Source: Rhineura floridana (taxonomy: Eukaryota; Chordata; Lepidosauria; Squamata; Rhineuridae). From it: a stretch of DNA of 64,000 nucleotides. Positions 11,337 to 21,604 of this stretch are shown one piece after another (the stretch's first letter is position 1; each line of letters begins with the position of its first letter). Under the pieces are notes generated by a model. It ran no database searches. It was not told the origin of the DNA and saw nothing but the letters and a program-made list of their open reading frames with translations. The stretch spans positions 230,549,943 to 230,613,942 of the forward strand of contig NC_084482.1 of NCBI RefSeq assembly GCF_030035675.1. The letters are read 5' to 3'. A program made the position numbers and the translations under genes.

Positions 11337-11934
11337 CCAGATGCTTAGCTGTGTCGTGGGGCCCTTTGAGGAGGTGAAGCTTCTCCCCCCTCACCCTCAC
11401 CTGTGTAATATCATCCGGAACAGACGGACCCATCAGGGCACAGTTTCTCCTGGCCGCTTTGCTCTCCTGTCTCCTCTTCATCCAACATCTCACAATATTT
11501 CCCTCCTCAGAGATTCTCTACAGCAGCAGAACTTTGGTTGTGAAGGCTGAAATGGTCCTGTGGGGCAGGAGGGAGGACTCGAGGCACTGTTATGGGTCAG
11601 ATCACTCTAGATGTCTGTCGTTGGGGTTCAGAAAACCAAAAGGGGACTTTGCTTTATTTTTAATCGGATTTCAAGATGGAAACCAATCTCTTGGCAGGCG
11701 CGGCAGGTCCTTCATTCAGAGGACGGGGATTTCTTTACTCCTCCAAAAGCCTCCGTGAGAAATGGAATCCCTTTTGCTCTGTAAGGACTAGTGAGAAAAT
11801 TGGCTGGCTGCCAAAGCTGTTTACATTGATTACCAGAATTTAACACACCCACGAGCCCAAAAAGTTTATTTAAAAAAGAAAATACAGAATAAAGGATCTC
11901 TGTTTCAAAGGGGGTGGATAGGAGAAATCCACTA

Positions 11935-12199
11935 CAGTAGGGCCCCGCTTCTCGGTGCACCGCTTTTCAGCGTTCCGTTAATACGGCACCAGTGGGGTGA
12001 TCAGCTGGAGGGGGGCTGGAGCTCCCTGCGCTGCAACTGAATGTGCTGATCAGCTCACTACAGCTGATCTTCTCCTCTTCTGGTGCAATCAGTGGGTTAG
12101 GTTCCAAACCCTCGTGCTACAGCTGATCCACTTTTCGGTGGTTTTTGCTTTCCGGTGGGGGTCTGGAACCTAACATGCTATTTGAGTGGGGCCCTACTG
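11935..12199. mobile_element. Tc1/mariner-type MITE with TA target sites
   Basis: Terminal inverted repeats 'cagtagggcccc' (11,935) and 'ggggccctactg' (ending 12,199), each flanked by TA (11,933-11,934; 12,200-12,201). The interior has inverted 'gctgatca'/'tcagctg' motifs and no ORF. Length 265 bases. The TA duplication and CAG ends suit the pogo/Tigger side of Tc1/mariner, but the exact family is not known to me. Confidence 0.75.
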
Positions 12200-12439
12200 T
12201 ATATTCCAATGATTTTTAAGGGTTGCCTGACTGCCAGCAATTCCCAACAATACATTTTGATTCTACAATTGCAATCCTATGTATAATTAACTTAGGAGTA
12301 AGTTCCACGAGGTTCTTCCTTCTGAGAAGTCATGCAGAAATCCAACTTGCAAAATGGAGCACTTGTTGAACAAGGACTGATTTAAGTCAGTTGAAATGCA
12401 ACCTGTATTTATTTATTTAACAAAATCTATATACTGTTT

Positions 12440-12854
12440 ACTGAACAGAAAGCCTCTAAGTGAGCGGGGTTGCATGGGGGGGAGCCTCGAAACAATGGTA
12501 TACAATTTGGGGGGCAGAGGGGAGGGTGGAAGAGGGTGATGACCCCCCTGAAGCGCCCCCTCCCTGCAGACCCTCCAGATTAGAGGATGCAGCTCTGCCC
12601 ATGTCCCCTCTGTCTCTCCCCTGAGCTGGGCTGGCTGTGGTGTGGCCGGATGGAAGCATCCCTCGGAACATCTGCGGTTCTGATGCTGAATTTCAGGGCC
12701 TTCAGCTTGGAGATGGAGGCGCCCCATAGTCGGAACAGAGCTAAGGAGACACCAGTGCGCTAAATGGGCCGCTTCTGCATGTGTCCTCATTTGTCTTTGG
12801 TTCAGCTGTGATGGTTGAATAGTGAGGCTCTTCTTTCAATGCCTTCATTCTGCC
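12440..12854 (+). promoter_or_regulatory. CpG-depleted copy of a ZNF promoter / first exon
   Basis: Paralog of 23,880-24,265. Shared blocks include 'ggaggcgccccatagtcgga', 'catccctcggaacatctgcg' and 'gctaaatgggccgcttctgc'. Many CpG of the other copy are TG or CA here (e.g. 'ccagattagagg' against 'cccgatcggagg'), which suggests methylation and loss of promoter use. The duplicated block continues beyond the solo LTR to about 13,975. Confidence 0.55.
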
Positions 12855-13383
12855 TGTTGTGCTGTGTGTATCTGTGAGTGCTTAATTTCATTTAAAGCAA
12901 TACAACAGCAGCAAAGTAACAGGAGATGTCGAAATGCGAGTGTGCCAGCATGTGCTTGTGTTTGCCTAGGAAAGCTGGCTTTTACCCTGCATCAGCATCA
13001 CTGAGACTGGAGACTTGGTAAAATAAGAAAAGCTACTTTATTTGTAGAAATCCATAGTAGATGGAAAAGCAAACCTAGTTCTAAGTAACTAACTAAGTTG
13101 GAGCATAGCGCCCAGGTGTAGGGTTTAGCCTCATGGCTTGGGGAGAGCAGAGACAAAGGGATGTCTCCTCTCTCCCGGACAGTCGGAGGACAAAGGAGTG
13201 GAAAAGGCGGAAGGACGAGGGGCAGGTAAGCTTCCCTGAAGATGTCACAGTCTAGTGACAGAAGGAAGACAGTCAGAGAAACACAGATAAAGGTAAACAG
13301 GCCTATCCATCTGGAGGACCCAAACTCTATCTCCCTTCTGCAGCACCAACAAAACAGGAGTTGCTCTTGCCCCACTTCCAACA
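12855..13383 (-). mobile_element. Solo LTR in the promoter duplicate
   Basis: A 529-base block with ends TGTTG...CAACA and a 5-base target duplication 'ctgcc' (12,850-12,854 and 13,384-13,388). On the minus strand it has 'aaataaag' near 13,040 as a polyadenylation signal. The paralog at 24,265-24,285 is the empty site with one 'ctgcc'. Endogenous retrovirus solo LTR, class not determined; younger than the segmental duplication. Confidence 0.85.
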
Positions 13384-13609
13384 CTGCCAGCCCTCCCCAG
13401 TTTCCTATCCTCTTAGAATTAAGGTCGCCGTTTAATTCAGAAAATCAGAAACGTGGCCCTGCCCTCCTTGTTTTAGGGTAGCCCGGCAGACAAACTGTTT
13501 AGCGAGTGACGTTTTTCCTGCAACAGGTGCAAATTGGTGAGAGCTACTTCCCTCCCTCTTCCTACACCAGGTGTAAGTTCCCTGCTAAATCCAGGGGTAT
13601 TGTCCAGTT

Positions 13610-13812
13610 TCTCCACACCATGCACCTTTATGGCACATCCACAGTGTATATTGAAAGCATGTGGCTTCCTCCAAAGAGTCCTGGGACGTGTAGTTTATGA
13701 AGGGTGCTGGGAATGTAGCACAGTGAGGAAAAACTATTATCCAGGATTCGTTGCGGGAAGCCGTGTGCTTTACATCTGTGTCGCATGTGCTTTAAATGTC
13801 TGGTGTGATCAG
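13610..13812. mobile_element. Fold-back MITE (hAT-like), copy 1
   Basis: Imperfect long inverted ends: 'cacaccatgcacctttatgg' against the complement of 'tgctttaaatgtctggtgtg'. The centre holds 'gtgtagtttatgaagggtgc'. Copies lie at 24,500-24,690 and 25,660-25,820 in paralogous settings. Confidence 0.55.
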
Positions 13813-13824
13813 ACACGTCTGTCA

Positions 13825-13968
13825 TGTCTCCTCTAAGCTTTTTTCTCTACAGCAAAAATCCCCAAATGTTGCAACCCTTGATCATTTTGGTTGCCCATTT
13901 CTCTACCTCTTCCACCTCTAGAATACTATTTTTGTGGTCAAGCAATCAGAACTGCAGACAGCTTCAGG
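13825..13968 (-). mobile_element. Ancient CR1 fragment
   Basis: Diverged minus-strand CR1 ('tcatgtctcctct', 'caaatgttgcaaccctt', 'gaatactatttttgtgg') matching the much longer relic at 25,823-26,700 at the same MITE/CR1 junction. Confidence 0.6.
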
Positions 13969-13984
13969 GACATCTGGCACAACT

Positions 13985-14688
13985 GCAGTTAATGAGGAGT
14001 CCAAGTCAGTCCAAATGTGAGCAATTTTATCTGCAAAGTGCCTCATAAACATGTCACAGCGACTGACTGAGGGCTCAGAGTCTCATGTAGGGCCAGGGCC
14101 CCAAAGACCCCAGACCACCGGAAAAGCATTGCTGGACAACACTGAGCAGATGCAATGGTGGCAGAGAAGTGCACTTTCCTCGCTGCCATCACCACCACAT
14201 GATAGGTTCAAAAATGAGCTCTAGCTTGTGTTTGATCGGAAGCGGACTGAGTTCTTCTCCATTATCGCTCTAGCCATTGTCCCTGCCGTTTCATCAGGCC
14301 CAAGGCTTCAGTATACCAAGGTGTATTATGGGCCTTCCCGGTGAGAGAGGGTGCTTTGGAGCAATAATGTCCACCGCTTGGGTCACCTCCGTATTCCAGA
14401 GATTGACCAGGACTTCGGCAGTATTGCCAGCCATGCTGGAAATATCCCCCAGAGCATTCAGGAAACCATCTGGATCCATGAGTCTCCGGGGGCGGACCCT
14501 TTTAATCGGCCTTCACCCCTGCGAAGGTTACTGGGGGACAAAGTCTAAACCTTGTCAGGTGATGATCTGTCCATGACAACGGAGTCACTAAGAACCCCTC
14601 CACTCTCAGATCACCTTCTTCCTGTCCTGAACAGGAGACAAGATCAAGTGTGTGTCATGACACATGCGTTGGCCCAGATGATAGAATC
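13985..14688 (-). mobile_element. L2 LINE fragment, endonuclease/RT linker region
   Basis: The minus strand reads LWNTEVTQAVDIIAPKHPL and MDPDGFLNAL, matching WNAEMTRAVDTMAPARPL and NPEGF of the L2 at 48,300-48,970. It covers the end of the endonuclease and the spacer before the RT. Frames are broken; no intact product. Confidence 0.7.
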
Positions 14689-14689
14689 A

Positions 14690-15846
14690 TAGAGTCATAG
14701 AGTTGGAAGGGGCCTTTATTTATTTATTATTTATTTATTGCACTTTTAAACCACCCTTTAGCAACAGGCTCTCAGGGCGGTGTACAACAGGAAATCCACA
14801 GCAAGAGCATCTCCCGTAGATAGCTGTCCAGCCTCTACTTGAAGACATCCAGTGAAGGGGATCCCACCATCTCCCTAGGCAGTCGGTTCCATTGCCGAAC
14901 TGCCCTTACTGTCAAGAAGTTCCTTCTAATGTCCAACCTGAATCTACGCTCCTGCAACTTAAAACCATTAGACCTAGTCCTACCCTCTGGGGCAGCAGAG
15001 AAGAAATCTGTACCCTCCTCTATGTGACAGCCCTTCAGGTACTTAAAGAGTGCAATCATGTCACCCCTCAGCCTTCTCTTCACCAGACTGAACATGCCAA
15101 GTTCCTTCAACCTTTCCTCATAAGACTTGTTCTCCATACCGGCTATCATCCTCATCGCCCTCTTCTGAACCCGCTCTAACTTGTCTATATCTTTCTTAAA
15201 ATGAGGCGCCCAGAACTGAACGCAGTATTCCAGATGAGGCCTGACTAATGTAGAATATAGTGGGACTATTACTTCCCTTGACCTGGAAACTATAGCTCTG
15301 TTTATGCAGCCCAAAACCGCGTTTGCCTTTTTTGCCGCAGCATCACACTGCTGGGTCATGTTCAACTTGCGATCCCCTACAATTCCAAGGTCCTTCTCAC
15401 ACGCACTACTGCTAAGCCGGGTATTTCCCATCCTGTACCCATGCATTTTGTTTTTGTGGCCTAAATGCAGAATCTTGCAATTTGTCTTTATTGAATTCCA
15501 TTTTATTAATTTCAGCCCAATTTCCTAGTGTATCCAGGTCCCTTTGGATTTTATTCCTGTCTTCCATTGTGTTAGCTATCCCTCCCAGTTTTGTATCATC
15601 CGCAAACTTCATAAGGCTTCCCTCCACCCCACCATCTAAGTCATTGATAAAAATGTTGAAGAGTATTGGCCCCAGGACAGAACCCTGTGGCACTCCACTC
15701 GTAACCTCCTTCCAGTCCGAAGCAGAGCCACCGACGACCACTCTTTGAGTACTGTTTTCCAACCAGTTGTGAATCCACCAGACAGTATTTCCATCTAGTC
15801 CGCATTTAACTAGTTTGCTAATCAAAAGGTTGTGGGGAATTTTGTC
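14690..15846 (-). mobile_element. Older-lineage CR1 LINE, 5'-truncated
   Basis: 3' end at 14,690 ('gaatcatagagtcatagagt' octamer-like repeat). Two long minus frames: 14,835-15,446 (C-terminal region, LVRPHLEYCVQFWAPHFKKD, LPREMVGSPSLDVFK) and about 15,480-15,846 (RT with [20 protein letters not shown] and KFADDTKLGG). This lineage differs from the young CR1 family, with different wording throughout the same domain. A 75-base L2-type tail (14,716-14,790) sits in its 3' UTR. It is cut at 15,846 by a young CR1 in opposite orientation. Confidence 0.9.
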
Positions 15847-17716
15847 AAAATGGAAGTCTTGTCCAAATGAAGAAAATAAAAAAGAACACAAACTCTGGCA
15901 AAAGAAATGCAAGAAGACAATAAGGGATGCTAAAAAAGAATTTGAGGAGCACATTGCTAAGAACATAAAAACCAACAACAAAAAATTCTATAAATACATT
16001 CAAAGCAGGACACCATCTAGGGAGACAATTGGACCCTTGGATGATAAGGGAGTCAAAGGTGTACTAAAGAACGATAAGGAGATTGCAGAGAAGCTAAATG
16101 AATTCTTTGCATCTGTCTTCACAGTGGAAGATATAGGGCAGATCCCTGAACCTGAACTAACATTTGCAGGAAGGGATTCTGAGGAACTAAGACAAATAGT
16201 GGTAATGAGAGAGGAAGTTCTAAGCTTAATGGACAATATAAAAACTGACAAATCACCGGGCCCGGATGGCATCCACCCGAGAGTTCTCAAAGAACTCAAA
16301 GGTGAAATTGCTGATCTGCTAACTAAAATATGTAACTTGTCCCTCGGGTCCTCCTCCGTGCCTGAGGACTGGAAAGTGGCAAATGTAACGCCAATCTTCA
16401 AAAAGGGATCCAGCGGGGATCCCGGAAATTACAGGCCAGTTAGCTTAACTTCTGTCCCTGGAAAACGGGTAGAAAGTATTATTAAAGCTAGATTAACTAA
16501 GCACATAGAAGAACAAGCCTTGCTGAAGCAGAGCCAGCATGGCTTCTGCAAGGGAAAGTCCTGTCTCAGTAACCTATTAGAATTCTTTGAGAGTGTCAAC
16601 AAGCATATAGATATAGGTGATCCAGTGGACATGGTGTACTTAGACTTTCAAAAAGCGTTTGACAAGGTACCTCACCAAAGGCTTCTGAGGAAGCTTAGCA
16701 CTCATGGAATAAGAGGAGAGCTCCTCTTGTGGATAAGGAATTGGTTAAGAAGCAGAAAGCAGAGAGTAGGAATAAACGGACAGTTCTCCCAATGGAGGGC
16801 TGTAGAAAGTGGAGTCCCTCAAGGATCGGTATTGGGACCTGTACTTTTCAACTTGTTCATTAATGACCTAGAATTAGGAGTGAGCAGTGAAGTGGCCAAG
16901 TTTGCTGACGACACTAAATTGTTCAGGGTTGTTAAAACAAAAAGGGATTGCGAAGAGCTCCAAAAAGATCTCTCCAAACTGAGTGAATGGGCAGAAAAAT
17001 GGCAAATGCAATTCAATATAAACAAGTGTAAAATTATGCATATTGGAGCAAAAAATCTGAATTTCACATATACGCTCATGGGGTCTGAACTGGCGGTGAC
17101 CGACCAGGAGAGAGACCTCGGGGTTGTGGTGGACAGTACGATGAAAATGTCGACCCAGTGTGCGACAGCTGTGAAAAAGGCAAATTCCATGCTAGCAATA
17201 ATTAGGAAAGGTACTGAAAATAAAACAGCCGATATCATAATGCCATTGTATAAATCTATGGTGCGGCCGCATTTGGAATACTGTGTACAGTTCTGGTCGC
17301 CTCATCTCAAAAAGGATATTCTAGAGTTGGAAAAGGTGCAGAAGAGGGCAACCAGAATGATCAAGGGGATGGAGCGACTCCCTTACGAGGAAAGGTTGCA
17401 GCATTTGGGGCTTTTTAGTTTAGAGAAAAGGTGGGTCAGAGGAGACATGATAGAAGTGTATAAAATGATGCATGGCATTGAGAAAGTGGAGAGAGAAAAG
17501 TTATTCTCCCTCTCTCATAATACTAGAACTCGTGGACATTCAAAGAAGCTGAATGTTGGAAGATTCAGGACAGACAAAAGGAAGTACTTCTTTACTCAGC
17601 TCATAGTTAAACTATGGAATTTGCTCCCACAAGATGCAGTAATGGCCACCAGCTTGGACGGCTTTAAAAGAAGATTAGACAAATTCATGGAGGACAGGGC
17701 TATCAATGGCTACTAG
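15815..17716 (+). CDS. CR1 ORF2 reverse transcriptase portion, open
   Basis: Uninterrupted 633-codon frame. The first 11 codons (MLIKRLWGILS) come from the antisense older CR1; from residue 12 it is true CR1 ORF2. RT blocks in order: DKSPGPDGIHPRVL (about residue 146), NYRPVSLTSVPGK (about 204), YLDFQKAFDKVPH (motif A Asp, about 273), [20 protein letters not shown] (about 333), FADDTKLF (catalytic Asp pair, about 362). The C-terminal CR1 domain follows, ending FMEDRAINGY. The product would copy RNA at nicked target DNA, but the missing endonuclease makes this copy non-autonomous. An open frame in a truncated LINE indicates youth, not function. Confidence 0.85.
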   Translation: MLIKRLWGILSKWKSCPNEENKKEHKLWQKKCKKTIRDAKKEFEEHIAKNIKTNNKKFYKYIQSRTPSRETIGPLDDKGVKGVLKNDKEIAEKLNEFFASVFTVEDIGQIPEPELTFAGRDSEELRQIVVMREEVLSLMDNIKTDKSPGPDGIHPRVLKELKGEIADLLTKICNLSLGSSSVPEDWKVANVTPIFKKGSSGDPGNYRPVSLTSVPGKRVESIIKARLTKHIEEQALLKQSQHGFCKGKSCLSNLLEFFESVNKHIDIGDPVDMVYLDFQKAFDKVPHQRLLRKLSTHGIRGELLLWIRNWLRSRKQRVGINGQFSQWRAVESGVPQGSVLGPVLFNLFINDLELGVSSEVAKFADDTKLFRVVKTKRDCEELQKDLSKLSEWAEKWQMQFNINKCKIMHIGAKNLNFTYTLMGSELAVTDQERDLGVVVDSTMKMSTQCATAVKKANSMLAIIRKGTENKTADIIMPLYKSMVRPHLEYCVQFWSPHLKKDILELEKVQKRATRMIKGMERLPYEERLQHLGLFSLEKRWVRGDMIEVYKMMHGIEKVEREKLFSLSHNTRTRGHSKKLNVGRFRTDKRKYFFTQLIVKLWNLLPQDAVMATSLDGFKRRLDKFMEDRAINGY

Positions 17717-17929
17717 CCATGATGGCTGTGCTCTGCCACCCTAGTCAGAGGCAGCATGCTTCTGAAAACCAGTTGCCGGAAGCCTCAGGAGGGGAGAGTG
17801 TTCTTGCACTCGGGTCCTGCTTGCGGGCTTCCCCCAGGCACCTGGTAGGCCACTGTGAGAACAGGATGCTGGACTAGATGGGCCACTGGCCTGATCCAGC
17901 AGGCTCTTCTTATGTTCTTATGTTCTTAG
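15847..17929 (+). mobile_element. Young CR1 LINE, 5'-truncated, RT intact
   Basis: Plus-strand CR1 from KWKSCPNEENKKEH to the 3' end with 'cttatgttcttatgttctta'. Lacks ORF1 and endonuclease. At the 5' junction it meets the antisense older CR1. Nearly identical in wording to copies at 6,989, 10,115, 35,008 and 54,298, so the family was active recently. Confidence 0.92.
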
Positions 17930-18691
17930 AACAGGCCCTGCCTATACATACAGTATGTACACCACAAACCGCAAAGGTTAAAAACAGTGATTAATATTAA
18001 ATATTGGCGCAAAGTGCAGGCCCAGTAAATTTATGGAAAATAAAATTTTAATTGACTGTTTTTATTTGGCTGGTGTGCATTATGTCTTTTAAGCCATCCT
18101 TTTAGAACATTATGAATGTGATTGCAAAGTAGAAACATTTTCTTTTTGTACATAATGAAAAATCTATATTATAATCTTTTTTTAGCATATGCATGGGCCC
18201 CCAAGAATTCCAGGCCACTAGGCTTTAGCCTACTAAACCTAATGGATAATCTGGCCCTGCCCTTTGGGCCTGATCCAGCCTCAGGGATGGGGCACCTTTC
18301 CCTGTTGAGGGCCACAAACCCTTGGGGGGCTACAGGCTGTCAGTGGGCAAGGCCAGGGATAAAATGGGCAGGGCTCCCACTTTTTTCTTTCTGCCATCCC
18401 CTTTCTGCAGGCTGCCCAGCCCTGAACTGAAGGGATGCATCTGAGCCCCCCCACTGATTTCCATGGGGCAATGAAGGCTGCAGTCCTGGGCACACACTTG
18501 GAAATCATGTGGGATGAACTCCGAGGGACTTGCTTCTCAGTAAACACCTGCCTGCCACTTTGGCTGGATTGGGCCTTCAGAGATACACGGTCAAAAATAT
18601 TAATTAAAAAAATCAGTGCAAAGGGTTTCCTCCTTCCCAGGAAATGAAAGGTCCTCTCCGTCCCCACCATATGAACAATGTCAGTTACACC
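17930..18691. other. No gene seen
   Basis: AT-rich unassigned sequence to about 18,270, then a diverged dispersed repeat: 'cagggatggggcacctttcc' near 18,281 resembles the MITE group of 5,777, and 'cttgcttctcagtaaacac' near 18,529 is a motif common in amniote repeats. No credible exon. Confidence 0.4.
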
Positions 18692-21604
18692 TGTGATGTT
18701 CCTGCTTATATTGTAAATATGGTAAGTGCTGGTTATATAAAAGACATATGGTAAGTGGAGTGGAAGAGGAGGGGGAGTACATGAGCAGTAGAATGCTGGA
18801 TGATTGGCTGAGGATTTGAATGGCTGGGAGTATAAATGGAAGAATGACAGTTGAATCAGGGTGGTTGTTGTGGTGGATGTTGGAGGTTGAGAGAGGTGTT
18901 TAGAGGTTGTTGTTGTTGTTGAGAGTGAGTCGGAGTTCTGAGGCAATTAATGAGAAGTAAAGTACATGTCAGAATATAGATGAAACCATATGCTTGTAAA
19001 CAAAGTCTTAAGTAATCTTGTTACTTCTAATACTAAATAAATATTTCTTGGTTAAACAAAAGCCTGATTCCTTCAGCTGGGAAACACAAACCAGGGGGGG
19101 ATAGCAAGTAACCAAGGCTGAACAGTTGTATCAAATGGTGGCAGCGGCGGAGCAGAGGAAATTGTATCCAGTACCACAGAGGAAACCCAGGGCTGTAAGC
19201 TTCAGAGTCAAGGGGCTGCAGGGGGGTTTAAAAATTACCTATACCCAGTGTCACAAGGTATTGGAATAGCTAGGCAGAGACTAGGCACAGTCTATTGGCT
19301 AAAGGGTTACAGAGTGTCGAGTAGTGTGGCCTAGCAGGGGGATCTGTTGAGATCTGTGCTAGAGCTGTAAAGGGTAAGAAGAAAACCTGACGATCCTGTC
19401 TGCTGGTAGCCACAAGTGAGAGCTTCACAGGTGGTGCTGGGGAAGGACGTCACAGGTGGTGGCTGTAGTGGTGGGATACGAACAACAGAGAGTCCCTAAA
19501 AGTGGTGTGGTGAAAAGAAATAACAAAGATTACTTGTGAGAGTGACTGGCAAAGAGTGTGCAGCAAAGTGTGAGTGAACTCCTAAAAACATGGCTGAATA
19601 TATAAAGATGAAAAGAGAGGAGCTGGTGGAAAAGTGCATAACATGCAATTTACCTCACAAAGGTAAAGTGGTAGATGAATTGCTAGTGGCATTAATAACA
19701 CATACATCAATCCAACACAAACAACCTGTCCGGGAAGAGACCCCAGTAGGGTGCTCAAGCAATCCTGCTTATATAGAATATTTAAGAGAAAAGTTAAGAT
19801 GGGAAAGTGAGGAAAAAGTTAGAGAGTTTGAAATGGAAATAATGAGAGTGGATGCTGAGATACAGCTAGAAAAGTTAAAATTTGAAAGAGACAAGTTTCA
19901 TTCTGATGAAACAAGAAAGGACAGAAATGAAACAAAAATAAAGGTTACACCAAAAGATTTTGCGATGTTTGAACCTGGACAAGATCCACAAATTTACCTC
20001 AACACCTTTGAAAAGGCAGCTCAGATGTGGGGGCTACCGGAAGATAAATACATGCAATATTTATCAAATTTGATCAAAGGGGAATTGGCAGAGGTATACC
20101 AATATTTCCCCTCAGACAGGCCCATCACATATGCCGAGTTTAAAGAGGCAGTGTACAAAAGATTCAGACAGGGACCTATTTCAGAAAGTTATTTCAAAAC
20201 TGCCAGTCGGTGGAAGAGGTGAAAAGCCTCATGATACTGGATCAATTATGCCATCAGTTACCACCAGAAATAAGGCTCCTTGTGAAAGACCGTTCCCCTA
20301 AATCTGTTCAAGAGGCAGCAGAGTTGGCAGATCACTTTGCCTCCAATAGAACTGGCTGGGTGGGGAAAACATCAAGAGAGTTTAAACCCAGACCATATAA
20401 TGGTGGCAGAAAGGATGCGGTACCACAGCGAGTGAGCCCTCCAATAAAATCTGAAGGGCACAGGACACCCCAGAGTGGATCTGTGTGCCCCAAAATGGAG
20501 GAGAAATTATGTTGTAAATGTGGTAGACCGGGGGCACCTACATTTCCAATGTGAGGTTGCCAACCCCATTGGTAATCCTGCTCAGGGAAGGGCAGTGAAA
20601 GCAGAACCAAGGGAGTTAGAAACAAAGAAAGTTCATTTCTGCCAGATAAACTGGACAAATGTACAAGACTTAGATTCGAGTCTGAGGGAAGAAGTGAGTG
20701 TGCAAGGGGCAAATTATTGGGCATTGCTGGATACTGGTGCCGCTCAGACGTTACTGAGGCCAGATTTGATAAAATCTGAGGAAATATTACCTCAGGAAAC
20801 GGTGACAATCCAAGGAGTGAGGGGTGAGGGGTGAACAAGAAATGGCCATGGCCCTGATAAAATTAAAGTGGAAAGGAAAGGAGGAGATCTGTAAAGTGGG
20901 TATTAATGCCCAACAAGAACCAGTGATACTGGGAAGAGATGTTATGGGGGCACAAGGAAAAATATATGTTGTGACCCGAAACCAAAGGAGCAAAGGAGCA
21001 GAAGCCATTTTAGCCGGCTCTGTACAAAACACAGTAGAATCTGTGGTTGAGACTGAGGTCGCCATAGCACCCCCTAGCAGGCCTGCTGAGAGATACACAC
21101 TGTTTCGAATGGTCTCTAGTGCAGAGGCACAGCAGTTCAGAGAAGAGCTGAGTAAGGATGAAAGTTTGAAGCAAATGAAGGACCAAGCCCTTACACAAAG
21201 GATTCCCTTTACTGACAATCTGAGGGATCAAATTGTGTGTGAGAATGGGATTTTGTACAGACTGTGGATGCCTGCTGAGAGAAAGAATGAATGTGAACCA
21301 GTCAAGCAGTTGGTAGTGTCAAGCAAATATAGAGCTAGATTGCTGGATATGGTCATGGCCTTCATTCCCCAAAAGCATGATAAGTTGCAAGCCAGCTGGG
21401 AGGGACCCTATGTGATTAGGGAAAAATTTGACACCCTGACCTATGTCATCATGGCTGACAACTCAAAAAAACAGAAGGTGGTGCATGTGAATATGCTCAA
21501 ACCATATCACACCAGGGATGTTACAAGTTTTACAGGTCACCTTGTTCCCTGGAGGTATCTGTCAGAAGAGGACTCACCCCCTCTGCCACCTGGCGGGGCT
21601 CACA
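18692..21604 (+). mobile_element. Ty3-like LTR element with SCAN-like Gag, broken
   Basis: 5' LTR at 18,692-19,133 (442 bases, TG...CA, TATA-like 'agtataaatgg' near 18,830, AATAAA near 19,037). A primer-binding site starting 'tggtggcagcgg' at 19,136 matches the 3' end of tRNA-Leu. Then a leader, gag (19,590 to about 20,550), protease (DTGA, about 20,690-20,950) and integrase sequence (about 21,100-21,560). No RT was found and no 3' LTR is present: an older CR1 joins at 21,605. The element is a broken fossil with several breaks and large losses. LTR relatives lie at 28,938 and 46,125. Protease running straight into integrase suggests the Gmr1-like gene order. Confidence 0.8.
19590..20550 (+). 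mobile_element. Gag region of the Ty3-like element (SCAN-like capsid)
   Basis: Part of the fossil above. It begins MAEYIKMKREELVEKC, has a charged coiled segment, then a capsid-like core with QIYLNTFEKAAQMWGLPEDK and EAVYKRFRQGP. The following helices (LDQLCHQLPPEIRLLVKDRS, SVQEAAELADHF) resemble the SCAN domain of vertebrate ZNF proteins, known to derive from Gmr1-like Gag. A cysteine knuckle starts near 20,511. Broken. Confidence 0.7.

Noticed and set aside
14291-14479. Small host gene candidate on the minus strand
   Set aside because: The wording matches the L2 endonuclease/RT spacer (WNTEVTQAVD), so it is a LINE fragment.
18281-18946. 221-codon minus-strand frame with Thr/Ser repeats
   Set aside because: It runs across the start of the Ty3 LTR and its repeats reflect 'gttgttgtt' simple sequence; no domain.
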